Part shown: positions 53,729 through 63,215 of the stretch, piece by piece
Layout: every line of letters starts with the position of its first letter
Numbering within the stretch: the first letter of the stretch is position 1
Assembly (NCBI RefSeq): GCF_016889805.1
Contig: NZ_CP069535.1
Coordinates: 434,001 to 498,000, forward strand
Direction: 5' to 3'
From: Rhodanobacter sp. FDAARGOS 1247
GTDB lineage: Bacteria; Pseudomonadota; Gammaproteobacteria; Xanthomonadales; Rhodanobacteraceae
Length of the DNA stretch: 64,000 nucleotides
Made by a program: the position numbers and the translations under genes
The notes under the pieces: model-generated
What the model was told of the DNA's origin: nothing
Database searches by the model: none
Seen by the model: only the letters and a program-made list of their open reading frames with translations

Positions 53729-56700
53729 ATGCGCATGCAGCAACCGGACGAGAAACAGCACGCCGCCAGCGCAGCACCCGGCGACGACGAAGCCCTGCCG
53801 CAGGCATGGCGACGGCTGCTGGCTGCGCCCCGGCCAACCGCGACGGACGAGCAGGGCGTGCTCGGTTTCTTCCTGGAAGTGATGCCCGAAGAAAACGCCG
53901 CCTTCGTGCGCCTGGACGTGGCGCCGGTGCTGCTCGGCGTGGCCGAGCACGGCCGCTACGCGCGGCCGGTGCCGCTGGACAGTCGGCACCTGGCGCAGTC
54001 ACCGCTGCAGCCCCACGAGCAGCGCCTGGCCGCGACCATGCTCGGCCTACCGCAGAGCGTGCGCAAGGGACGCAGCTATGCGCGCATGGGCGGCCACGTC
54101 GGCGACACCCTGCTGGCCGAGATCCTCGACACCGCGCCCTGCTTCCTTGGCGGGCTGGCCGGCCTGCGCCTGTCGCGCGGCAAGTCGCACCAGCTCAACT
54201 GGCACTGGAAGATGGAACCGGACGGCAGCCAGCGCCTGTTGCCGGTGCTGCCGCACAGCCAGCGCCTGCTGCGCATCGACTGCCTGTGGTATCTCGATGT
54301 GGAGCGCGCCACCGTGGGGCGCTTCGATGCCGCCGGCGAGGAAACCCACTGGCTCGACCTGCCGCCGCTGAAACATGAGCATGGCCGCCGCCTGCGCAAT
54401 CGCCTGAGCGGCAGCCGGCTGGCCACGCGGGTGCCGCTGCCCCAAGTATTCGGCGAGGTGCGCCGCTCAGAGCTGGCGCCCAAGCCCATCCTGATCCTGC
54501 ACGCGCTGACCCGGCATGCGCGGCTGGCCGCCGGCACGCCGCCGCTCGGCTACGCCCGGCTGGCCTTCGACTACGCCGGCGAACGCCTGCCTGGCCGCGG
54601 CGGCGAGCCGCTGGTGCGCCGGGTGCGCAACGGCCAGCTGGTGGAGATCAACCGTCGCCGCGCCGAAGAACTGACCGCGATGGAACAACTCGAACGCGCC
54701 GGCCTCACCCCCGGCGTGGATACCGAAGGCCTGCCTTGGGACGTGGCCGAGACCTTGCCCGACGACGCCTGGCTGTTCCCCGGCACCGGCTATGCCGGCG
54801 CGCTGGAGGTCAATACGCCCGCCCGCTGGCTCGCGCTGCGGCCCAAGCTGGAGACCGAGAATTTCCAGGTCGAGTACGCGCCCAGTTTTCCGTTCGAGGT
54901 GCTGGAAGGCCCGGTGCACTGGTATGGCCACGCGGTGGAAGATGCCGACGACCATGCCTTCGACCTGGAAATCGGCATCGAGCTGGATGGCCAGCGGCAC
55001 AACCTGCTGCCCGCCGTGGCGCAGGCGCTGGCCGAGCATCAGCTGAACCTGAGCCCGGCGCCGAACGAACCGGAAGACGCCGTGTGGTACGCGCCGGTCG
55101 ATGCGCGCCGGCGCGTGCCGGTGCGCCTGAAGGAACTACGCGGCCTGCTGGCGCCGCTGGCCGAATATCTGGAGAAGCCGCGCAAGAAGCTCCACCTGCC
55201 GCGGGTGCAGGCCGGCCGGCTCGAAGAGCTGGCCGCGGCGATGCCCGGCGGCAGCCAGCTGGAAGCGGCCGAGCCGCTGCTCGGCTTCGCCGCGCGCCTG
55301 CGCGATGCCGCCGAGCGCGCCAGCGATGCGGTGCCCGAAGGCCTCACCGTCGAGATGCGGCCGTACCAGCGCGAAGGCCTGCGCTGGCTGAATGCGCTGG
55401 CCGAGGCCGGCGTCGGCGGCGTGCTGGCCGACGACATGGGCCTGGGCAAGACGCTGCAGCTGATCACCCATCTGCTGTCGCTGAAACAGGGCGGTGCGCT
55501 GAGCCAGCCCGCGCTGATCGTGGTGCCGACCAGCCTGATCCCGAACTGGCAGTCGGAAATCGCCCGCTTCGCGCCGATGCTGCAGGTGCTGACCCTGCAC
55601 GGCCCGCAGCGCGCCGAGGAGTTCGACCAGCTGGGCGCGCAGGACATCGTGCTGACCAGCTACGCACTGTTGCCGCGCGACGTGGTGGCGCTGCGCCAGC
55701 AACCGTTCGCGCTGATCGTGCTGGACGAGGCGCAGCAGGTGAAGAACCCGCGCACCCAGGCGCGCCGCGCCTTGCTCAGCCTGCGCACGCCGCGCTATGT
55801 CTGCCTCACCGGCACGCCGCTGGAAAACCATCTGGGCGAGCTGTGGTCGCAGGTCGACCTGGCGGTGCCCGGCCTGCTCGGCGACGAGAGTGCGTTCCGG
55901 CGTTTCTACCGCGTGCCGATCGAGAAGCAGCACGACGAGGAATGCCAGCAGCGGCTGAACCTGCGCATCTCGCCATTCATCCTGCGCCGGACCAAGTCGC
56001 AGGTGGCCAAGGAGCTGCCGCCGAAGACCGAGATTACCCGCCGCGTGGTGCTGGAAGGCCGCCAGCGCGAGCTGTACGAAGGCCTGCGCCTGTCGCTGGC
56101 CGAGGAACTGCGCGAGGTGATCGCCGAGCGCGGCATTTCGCATTCGGGCATCGTGGTGCTGGACGCGCTGCTCAAGCTGCGCCAGGTCTGCTGCGACCCG
56201 CGCCTGGTGAAGCTGGAGGCCGCGCGTGGCGTGCACGAATCGGCCAAGTTCGAACTGCTGATGGACATGCTGCCGGCGCTGCTCGACGAGGGCCGCAAGG
56301 TGCTGCTGTTCTCGCAGTTCACCGGCATGCTGAAGCTGATCGCCGCCGAACTCGATCGCCGGCGCATCCGCTACGTCACCCTCACCGGCGACACCCGCGA
56401 TCGCGCTGAGCCCGTGCAGCGTTTCCAGAACGGCGACGTGCCCCTGTTCCTGCTGTCGCTGAAGGCCGGCGGCGTGGGCCTGAACCTCACCGCCGCCGAC
56501 ACCGTGATCCACTACGACCCGTGGTGGAATCCCGCCGCCGAAGCGCAGGCGTCCGACCGCGCCCACCGCATCGGCCAGGACAAGCCGGTGTTCGTGTTCC
56601 GCCTGATCACCTCGGGCACGGTGGAGGAGCGCATCGAGGAACTGAAGGAACGCAAGGCCGAACTGGCCGCTGCCGTGCTGGAAGGCGGCGGCAGCCGGCA

Positions 56701-56755
56701 GAAGCTCAGCTTCGACGAAGGCGACCTGGACGCGCTGCTGGCGCCGGGTGGTTGA
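53729..56755 (+). CDS. SNF2-family (HepA/RapA-like) DEAD/DEAH box helicase
   Basis: The protein of 1008 residues has two halves. Residues 1 to about 540 are a large N-terminal region of unknown type (no SWIM Cys cluster seen). From about 540 comes a complete SNF2 ATPase: YQREGLRWLNALAEAG, GGVLADDMGLGKTLQL (Walker A), LIVLDEAQQV (DEAQ/DEAH-like), LTGTPLENHLGELWSQVD, then LLFSQFTGMLKLI, SLKAGGVGLNLTAADTVIH and DRAHRIGQ. Such enzymes remodel protein-DNA or RNA polymerase complexes; RapA-like recycling of RNA polymerase is one possibility. Start at ATG 53729; the ORF continues upstream but the earlier frame crosses the gpsA region hairpins. Confidence 0.9.
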   Translation: MRMQQPDEKQHAASAAPGDDEALPQAWRRLLAAPRPTATDEQGVLGFFLEVMPEENAAFVRLDVAPVLLGVAEHGRYARPVPLDSRHLAQSPLQPHEQRLAATMLGLPQSVRKGRSYARMGGHVGDTLLAEILDTAPCFLGGLAGLRLSRGKSHQLNWHWKMEPDGSQRLLPVLPHSQRLLRIDCLWYLDVERATVGRFDAAGEETHWLDLPPLKHEHGRRLRNRLSGSRLATRVPLPQVFGEVRRSELAPKPILILHALTRHARLAAGTPPLGYARLAFDYAGERLPGRGGEPLVRRVRNGQLVEINRRRAEELTAMEQLERAGLTPGVDTEGLPWDVAETLPDDAWLFPGTGYAGALEVNTPARWLALRPKLETENFQVEYAPSFPFEVLEGPVHWYGHAVEDADDHAFDLEIGIELDGQRHNLLPAVAQALAEHQLNLSPAPNEPEDAVWYAPVDARRRVPVRLKELRGLLAPLAEYLEKPRKKLHLPRVQAGRLEELAAAMPGGSQLEAAEPLLGFAARLRDAAERASDAVPEGLTVEMRPYQREGLRWLNALAEAGVGGVLADDMGLGKTLQLITHLLSLKQGGALSQPALIVVPTSLIPNWQSEIARFAPMLQVLTLHGPQRAEEFDQLGAQDIVLTSYALLPRDVVALRQQPFALIVLDEAQQVKNPRTQARRALLSLRTPRYVCLTGTPLENHLGELWSQVDLAVPGLLGDESAFRRFYRVPIEKQHDEECQQRLNLRISPFILRRTKSQVAKELPPKTEITRRVVLEGRQRELYEGLRLSLAEELREVIAERGISHSGIVVLDALLKLRQVCCDPRLVKLEAARGVHESAKFELLMDMLPALLDEGRKVLLFSQFTGMLKLIAAELDRRRIRYVTLTGDTRDRAEPVQRFQNGDVPLFLLSLKAGGVGLNLTAADTVIHYDPWWNPAAEAQASDRAHRIGQDKPVFVFRLITSGTVEERIEELKERKAELAAAVLEGGGSRQKLSFDEGDLDALLAPGG

Positions 56756-56764
56756 AGGGTCCGG

Positions 56765-57085
56765 TCAGGAAGACTGCGGCGGCAGTCGCGTGCGCAGCAG
56801 GGCGTCCACCGACTGCTGCCATTCCGGCGAGCCGGGTTGCGACTGCGGCGCTTCCTCACCCAGCTTGCGCTGCACCGCCTGGTTCCATTCGGCCGAACCC
56901 TGGTCCGGGCCGTGGCCGTCGTCGCTGATGTGCAGGGATTGATCGACCCAGGCATACCACTGGGCGGAACCGAGTGCGGCATTGGCCTTCGCTCCCTGGG
57001 CGGTAGCGGCTTCCGGCGGCGCCGGCGCCGGCGAGCAGGCGGCGAACAACAGGGCGAGCGGCAGACTGGCGAGAAGTCGACGCAT
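56765..57085 (-). CDS. Small lipoprotein with three internal W-V-L repeats
   Basis: The protein of 106 residues has a lipoprotein signal with lipobox LLFAAC, then a Pro/Ala linker. Three repeats follow: GSAQWYAWVDQSL, GSAEWNQAVQRKL, GSPEWQQSVDALL. All keep G-S-x-x-W-x-x-x-V-x-x-x-L. This may be a small helical envelope protein. No homologue is recognised. It is convergent with the helicase gene. Confidence 0.7.
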   Translation of the reverse strand: MRRLLASLPLALLFAACSPAPAPPEAATAQGAKANAALGSAQWYAWVDQSLHISDDGHGPDQGSAEWNQAVQRKLGEEAPQSQPGSPEWQQSVDALLRTRLPPQSS

Positions 57086-57197
57086 GGGCGGCTCCCTTGG
57101 CGATGAGTGCAGGATGCAGCGGAGCCTACTGCGTCGCCCGTGGCCGGTGATTAATTTTTCATGAGATGGCGCGTGGCGATTCAGCTGCCGCGCGTGC

Positions 57198-57355
57198 GCT
57201 CAGAACCTGCGAAGAAAACCACTTCCCGTGTTTTCTTCCATCGCGAGTCCGGTACACGCCCGGACTCGCTCACGCGGATCAGTCACTGGCGTGACCGATC
57301 CGCGTCCGGCCATCCCTGGCCGGACTACGAGGTTTAAGAAATCACAACCTCTCAG
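57198..57355 (-). repeat. Multi-hairpin intergenic element, copy C (complete)
   Basis: The element begins GCTCAGAACCTGCGAAG and ends CACAACCTCTCAG. Its stems are GAAAAC/GTTTTC, GCGAGTCCGG/CCGGACTCGC, GCGGATC...GATCCGC around GTCA/TGAC, GTCCGGCC/GGCCGGAC, and GAGGTT/AACCTC. The last TCA (57352-57354) is the stop codon of the HAD phosphatase gene, on the minus strand. It lies in the 266 bp between the small lipoprotein gene and the HAD gene. Confidence 0.85.
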
Positions 57356-58035
57356 TCGCGCGCCGCCACTTCGTCCACGTGGCGCAGCAGGTCGGCCGGA
57401 TCGTCATACACGCGGAACGCGCCCGACTGCTGCAGCTCGGCCATGCCGTAGCCACCGCTGAGCACCCCCACGCCCAGCGCCCGGGCGCGCTGGGCGGCCA
57501 GCATGTCCCACACGCTGTCGCCGATCACCAGCGACTGCCGGATGTCCACGCCGAGGCGTTCGGCGGCGGCGATGAACAGGTCCGGGTCGGGCTTGGCGTG
57601 ACGCACCTGGTCGCGCGTCACCACCGGCACCTTCGCCGGATCGACGCCCAGCGCCTGCAGGTTGGGCGCGGCGGTTTCCATCCGCCCGCTGGTGGCGATC
57701 GCCCACGGAATGTCCTGCGCGGTGAGGTAGTCCAGCAACTCGCGCGCGCCGGGCAGCGGTCGCACGGCACCTTGCGCATGCTGTCGGTTGAACGCCTCGG
57801 CATGCCAGCGGCGCAGGCGTTCGAGGCGGTCCTCGGTGATCTCCAGCCCGGTCTCGCGCAGCAGCATGTGGGAGAACAGCCCGCCACTCATGCCGATCTT
57901 GCGATGGATGCGCCACACCGAAAGCTCCACGCCTTCGCGATCCAGCGATTCCTTCCACGCCAGCACGTGCTGGTACACGCTGTCGATCAGGGTGCCGTCG
58001 AGGTCGAACAGGAAGGCGGTGTCGCGGCGGGGCAT
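57352..58035 (-). CDS. HAD-superfamily phosphatase (subclass IA)
   Basis: The protein of 227 residues has motif I FLFDLDGTLIDS, motif II in IATSGRME, motif III Lys in RHAKPDPDLF and motif IV VIGDSVWDML, as in HAD-IA phosphatases of the Gph/beta-phosphoglucomutase group. The cap is an alpha-helical type. It is 31 bp downstream of glk on the minus strand, so sugar-phosphate metabolism is plausible. The stop is supplied by repeat copy C. Confidence 0.9.
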   Translation of the reverse strand: MPRRDTAFLFDLDGTLIDSVYQHVLAWKESLDREGVELSVWRIHRKIGMSGGLFSHMLLRETGLEITEDRLERLRRWHAEAFNRQHAQGAVRPLPGARELLDYLTAQDIPWAIATSGRMETAAPNLQALGVDPAKVPVVTRDQVRHAKPDPDLFIAAAERLGVDIRQSLVIGDSVWDMLAAQRARALGVGVLSGGYGMAELQQSGAFRVYDDPADLLRHVDEVAARD

Positions 58036-58066
58036 GGCGGACTCCGTGCTGGATCGGTAGGTGGTT

Positions 58067-59083
58067 TCAGGGCCGCTGCAACAGCGACCGCCCCGACTCC
58101 AGCACCGCCAGCGCCGCCGCGCCAAGCAGGCCCGGCTCCGGATTCATGATCGCCTGGGTCGGCACTTTCTCCATGATGTCGCGGAAGCGGCCCTTGGCTT
58201 CGAAGCGCTCGCGGAAGCGGCCGCGTTCCAGCCACGGCAGCAGGATCGGGATCAGCCCGCCGGTGAGATAGACGCCGTCCCACGCGCCCAGCGTCAGCAC
58301 CAGGTCGCCGGCGACGCTGCCGAAGATGCCGGCGAAGGTTTCCACCGTGCGCGTGCACAACGGGCAGCTGCCGTCCTTCGCGCGGGCGGTGATGTCTTCC
58401 GGTTTCAGGTCGGCGGGTGTCGCGCCGACCATGTGGCAGATCGCGTCGTAGAGGTTGACCAGGCCCTGGCCGCAGATCAGCCGCTCGTTGGAGACGCGGC
58501 CGTACTTGTGGTTGAGGTAGTCGAGGATCGCGATGTCTTCCGGCGTGTGCGCGGCGAAGCCGGCGTGGCCGCCCTCGGTCTGCAGCACGCTGCAGTGGCC
58601 GGCGCGCACCAGCAGGCCGCCCACGCCCAGGCCGGTGCCCGGCCCGACGATGGCGAAGGTCTGCTCGGCCTCGGCGCCGATCACCGGTCGCGGCAGCGTG
58701 CCCACGTCGACCAGGTCGTCGCCGTGCAGCAGGGTCACCGCCATGCTCTGCGCGGCGAAGTCGTTGACCAGATGCACGTACTCCAGGTCCAGCGCGCTGG
58801 CGGTCTGCTGCGCCGAGATCGCCCACGGATTGTTGGTTACCTTGACCGTCTCGCCATCCACGATGCGCCCGGCCGCAGCCACGATCGCGCGGCGCACTTC
58901 CAGGCCGGTGTCGGCGAGGTACTGCTTCGCGGTGGAAACCAGCGAGTCGTGCTCGGCCACGCGGTAGCGCCGGATGCTGTCGGTGATCAGCGGCTTGTCG
59001 CGCGAGGGGTCGGCCACGCCGAAACGGACATTGGTGCCACCGAGATCGACCAGCAGGGTGGGGGCGCTGCGAGACTGGCTCAT
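58067..59083 (-). CDS. glk: Glucokinase
   Basis: The protein of 338 residues has the ASKHA motifs LVDLGGTNVRFG (phosphate 1), NDFAAQSMA (catalytic Asp), VGPGTGLGVGGLL (adenosine/phosphate 2 type), and ends GLLGAAALAVLESG. The Glk type of E. coli is indicated by the GQGLVNLYDAI segment. It phosphorylates glucose at C6. It forms a two-gene unit with the HAD phosphatase. Confidence 0.95.
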   Translation of the reverse strand: MSQSRSAPTLLVDLGGTNVRFGVADPSRDKPLITDSIRRYRVAEHDSLVSTAKQYLADTGLEVRRAIVAAAGRIVDGETVKVTNNPWAISAQQTASALDLEYVHLVNDFAAQSMAVTLLHGDDLVDVGTLPRPVIGAEAEQTFAIVGPGTGLGVGGLLVRAGHCSVLQTEGGHAGFAAHTPEDIAILDYLNHKYGRVSNERLICGQGLVNLYDAICHMVGATPADLKPEDITARAKDGSCPLCTRTVETFAGIFGSVAGDLVLTLGAWDGVYLTGGLIPILLPWLERGRFRERFEAKGRFRDIMEKVPTQAIMNPEPGLLGAAALAVLESGRSLLQRP

Positions 59084-59135
59084 GGAGCTTCCTGACGACG
59101 TGAAGCGACAAGCCTGCCGGCCTGCTGGCGGTTAG

Positions 59136-60248
<1,113 letters not shown>

Positions 60249-60348
60249 CTGTCGCTTTTGTGGCAGGCTCGTGAACCAGGATGGACGCAGTATCTGATGT
60301 GGCCGGGGACGCCGGCCATCATTCGATGGCACAACGAGGCTGAGCGGA

Positions 60349-60891
60349 ATGAAGTATCTTCTTTCGGGATTGCTGCTGCTGTCAGCACCTGCCTTTGCCG
60401 CAGACGATCCATGCGCCCAGGCAATTCCACCGGCGCTTCGCCAGGCGCTGCAGCAGCATTTCCCGGATGAGCGGCTCCCTTCGTTGGCCGATATCTCGTC
60501 AGCTGATCGTCGACAAATCATGCAACGCGGTGGCACATGCCTGCTCGTCGCCAGCACAGACGTTGATGGTGACCAGCGTGCGGACGTAATGTTGATACTT
60601 CCCTCCAGAAAGCGGCACGGATATCGCCTCGTCGCGGCTCTCAATTCACCGACTGGTTGGGAGCTCGAATCACTTTATGAGTGGGAAGGTGCATACGACC
60701 ACATGTACGTCGACGTGGCGCCACCCGGAAATTACCGGCAGACGGAAGCTTATGAATTCATTCCTGAGCCCGGAGCCGTTGAGCAGCTGGCCACAAAATT
60801 TCCAGGCTTTTTTGCAGGGGAGATCGAGTCGGCTGCGGACGCTTATTTTCTGGACAAGGGTCATTGGGTTCATGTCCATTCAATCGACTAG
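60349..60891 (+). CDS. Hypothetical exported protein
   Basis: The protein of 180 residues begins with a signal peptide (MKYLLSGLLLLSAPAFAAD). The mature part has one Asp-rich segment (STDVDGDQRADVML, like a calcium-binding FG-GAP blade) and aromatic strands (SLYEWEGAYDHMYVD). I do not recognise the family. The coding sequence uses more A/T than its neighbours, suggesting recent acquisition. It lies 100 bp downstream of hemB on the same strand. Confidence 0.75.
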   Translation: MKYLLSGLLLLSAPAFAADDPCAQAIPPALRQALQQHFPDERLPSLADISSADRRQIMQRGGTCLLVASTDVDGDQRADVMLILPSRKRHGYRLVAALNSPTGWELESLYEWEGAYDHMYVDVAPPGNYRQTEAYEFIPEPGAVEQLATKFPGFFAGEIESAADAYFLDKGHWVHVHSID

Positions 60892-61680
60892 GTTGCTTCG
60901 ATGAAGGGCGGTGATAGAGCACCGTCGTGGCCAGGTTCAGTCTGTTGCGGCAAGTTGTAGCGCTTCATGAAGCAGAGCTTTCGTCTGCCTACGGCAGCCG
61001 AGCCACCTTTCTCTGAGTGGCCAGAGAAACGTGACCCAAAGAGAGGCCACCCCGCTTCCGCGCCTTGCGGACATCCTGTCCGCAAGGTACGCGAGCCGGG
61101 GCCGGGCTTTTCGAGCGGGCTCCTGCCCGCGCGAAAAGGCGTTGCCATCCCTGGCAACGCCCGCTACGCGGCCTGTCGTCCCCGCCTCGCCGCTGCAGAG
61201 GGGCCCCGGGTAGAGCGACGCGCATCCTGCGCGTACTTTTCAGCAGAGGCGGAGCAAGAGCAAAGCCACGGCAACGCGGGGCTTTGCTCAGGTTCTTGCT
61301 TTTTAGCTCTATCACCGAGTGCGGGCCACGATGGCCCGCTGCTCTACCCGGGGCCCCTCTGCAGCGGCGGGCGGGTGGAGGATCAGCCCGCAGGGTGACC
61401 GGCATGGATGCCGGTCAGTTTGGCGTCAGGGCAGGATGCCCTGTCGACAAACCCCGTAACCCGCACGCGAACCTTGCGGACAGGAGGTCCGCAAGGCGCG
61501 GAAGCGGGGTGTCGTTTTCTCTTGGTTACTTCTCTTTTGGACAAGCAAAAGAGCAAGTAACTCGCCCTCCGAAGGAGGACGAAAGCTCTGCTTTTGAACG
61601 ACGATCAGTTGCGGCGAAAGCCCCAATCGCGCCCGCGCGATACCATTACTCCTCTGACAGCAAAACCGAGTCCGCCAGCC
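60892..61680. other. Non-coding region of 789 bp, mostly nested inverted repeats
   Basis: No credible gene was found between the hypothetical exported protein and pyrC. Open frames here follow the palindromes and have no recognisable domain or start signal. The central 624 bp (60970-61593) is the repeat block described separately; the last 85 bp lead into pyrC. Confidence 0.75.
60970..61593. repeat. 624-bp block of nested inverted repeats
   Basis: The outer arms match as 16 bp at the very ends (AAGCAGAGCTTTCGTC / GACGAAAGCTCTGCTT) and 24 bp further in (61049-61072 with 61487-61510). Each arm also carries its own hairpin with stem CCTTGCGGAC/GTCCGCAAGG. An inner pair of 29 bp is perfect (61188-61216 with 61341-61369). 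Between lie more hairpins, including GCGTTGCC/GGCAACGC and GAGCAAAGCC/GGGCTTTGCTC. Many loops contain ATCC. The block looks like several mobile palindromic elements inserted into one another. Confidence 0.85.
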
Positions 61681-62733
61681 ATGACGCCAACCCGCCTGGA
61701 AATCACCCGCCCCGACGACTGGCACCTCCACCTCCGGGACGGCGAAGCGCTGGCCTCGGTGATCGGCCACACCGCCGAACGTTTCGCTCGCGCCATCGTG
61801 ATGCCGAACCTGAAGCCGCCGGTGACCACGGTGGCGCAGGCCGATGACTACCGCCGCCGCATCCTGGCCAGTCTGCCGAAAGGCTCGAGTTTCCAGCCGC
61901 TGATGACGCTGTACCTCACCGAGAACACGGCGGTCGAGGAGATCGCGCGGGCCAGGGCCAGCGACAGCGTGTTCGCGGTGAAGTATTACCCGGCCGGCGC
62001 CACCACCAATTCCGATTCCGGTGTGCGCGAGCTGTCCCGGGTGTACGCCGTGATCGAGGCGATGGAGAAACACGAGCTGCCGCTGCTGCTGCATGGTGAG
62101 GTCACCGATCCGGATATCGACATCTTCGATCGCGAGCGGGTGTTCATCGAGCGTCACCTGTTGCCGCTGCGCGAACGCTTCCCCGCGCTGCGCATGGTGC
62201 TGGAACACATCACCACCCGCGACGCGGCCGAGTTCGTCAGCGGAGCGCCGAGCAACGTGGCGGCCACGATCACCGCCCATCACCTGCTGCTCAATCGCAA
62301 CGCGTTGTTCGAAGGCGGCATCCGCCCGCACAATTACTGTGCGCCGATCCTCAAGCGCGAGACGCATCGCGCGGCCCTGCTGCAGGCGGCCACCAGCGGC
62401 GATCCGCACTTTTTTCTGGGCACGGACAGCGCGCCGCATCCGCGCGAGGCGAAGGAAACGGGTTGCGGCTGCGCTGGCTTGTACACGGCGCATGCTGCGC
62501 TGGAGCTGTATGCCGAGGCGTTCGAGCAGGCGGGCCGGCTGGAGCAGTTGGAGGCGTTCGCCAGTTTCCACGGCCCGGATTTCTATCGCCTGCCGCGCAA
62601 TACGGATCGGGTCGTGCTCGAACGCGCGCCATGGACCGTGCCAGACGAATACCCGCTGGCCGGTTCCACCTGCAAACCGATGCGGGCAGGCGAATCAGTC
62701 GCCTGGTCAGTGGTGGGAACGACGCCACGCTGA
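61681..62733 (+). CDS. pyrC: Dihydroorotase
   Basis: The protein of 350 residues is a class II dihydroorotase for pyrimidine synthesis. The metal-binding start is DDWHLHLRDGEAL, the carboxylated Lys is in FAVKYYPAGATTNSDSG (about residue 101), and the later ligands are in LLLHGEVTD, VLEHITTRD and FLGTDSAPHPREAKE. Start ATG 61681 gives the family-like TRPDDWHLHLR N-terminus. It follows the large inverted-repeat block. Confidence 0.96.
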   Translation: MTPTRLEITRPDDWHLHLRDGEALASVIGHTAERFARAIVMPNLKPPVTTVAQADDYRRRILASLPKGSSFQPLMTLYLTENTAVEEIARARASDSVFAVKYYPAGATTNSDSGVRELSRVYAVIEAMEKHELPLLLHGEVTDPDIDIFDRERVFIERHLLPLRERFPALRMVLEHITTRDAAEFVSGAPSNVAATITAHHLLLNRNALFEGGIRPHNYCAPILKRETHRAALLQAATSGDPHFFLGTDSAPHPREAKETGCGCAGLYTAHAALELYAEAFEQAGRLEQLEAFASFHGPDFYRLPRNTDRVVLERAPWTVPDEYPLAGSTCKPMRAGESVAWSVVGTTPR

Positions 62734-62759
62734 GTGGATCTTTCCGCCGGCAGCGAACC

Positions 62760-63140
62760 TTACGCGTACTGCGCGATCCCGTTGCCGAACGACCAGTTCT
62801 CCTTCGCCACCTCGAGCAGGTTGATGAAGACGTCTTCCGGGCGCAGGCCCGGGTCGGCGGAAAATTTCTCCGCGATGCTTCGGTACAGCGCCTGCTTCTG
62901 CTCCACCGTGCGTCCCTGGTTGCAGGTGATCTGCACGATCACCAAGTCGTCGCTGCGGGCGATGCCAAGGTAGTTCGGGTCGTAGTCGAATTCGTCCGCG
63001 TCGTGCTGGTTGACCAGGATGAAGCGGTCGTCTTCCGGCACGTTGAAGGTCTCGCGCATGGCCTGGTAGATGCCATTGCGCAGGGCGGCTAGCTGTGCGG
63101 GCGACTTGCCACGACGCAGGGCGATACGGACGAGGGGCAT
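62760..63140 (-). CDS. Tautomerase-family protein
   Basis: The protein of 126 residues has the tautomerase N-terminus MPLVRIALRRGKSPAQ, where Pro after Met is the catalytic base, and the fold region LVIVQITCNQGRTVEQKQAL. It is a double-length (about 120 residues) subfamily of the 4-oxalocrotonate tautomerase superfamily, of uncertain substrate. It is convergent with pyrC and lies downstream of gshA. Confidence 0.85.
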   Translation of the reverse strand: MPLVRIALRRGKSPAQLAALRNGIYQAMRETFNVPEDDRFILVNQHDADEFDYDPNYLGIARSDDLVIVQITCNQGRTVEQKQALYRSIAEKFSADPGLRPEDVFINLLEVAKENWSFGNGIAQYA

Positions 63141-63215
63141 GGGTTTCTCCGGGGAGACGGCATGGCACGGTCAGGCTGAACGCAGCGAACCTCAGCCTGT
63201 GATGTCGTCGGTGAT

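Noticed and set aside
60967..61405. Open frames of about 140 residues on both strands inside the palindrome block
   Set aside because: They follow the inverted repeats, have no ribosome binding site and code for Arg/Pro-rich low-complexity protein.
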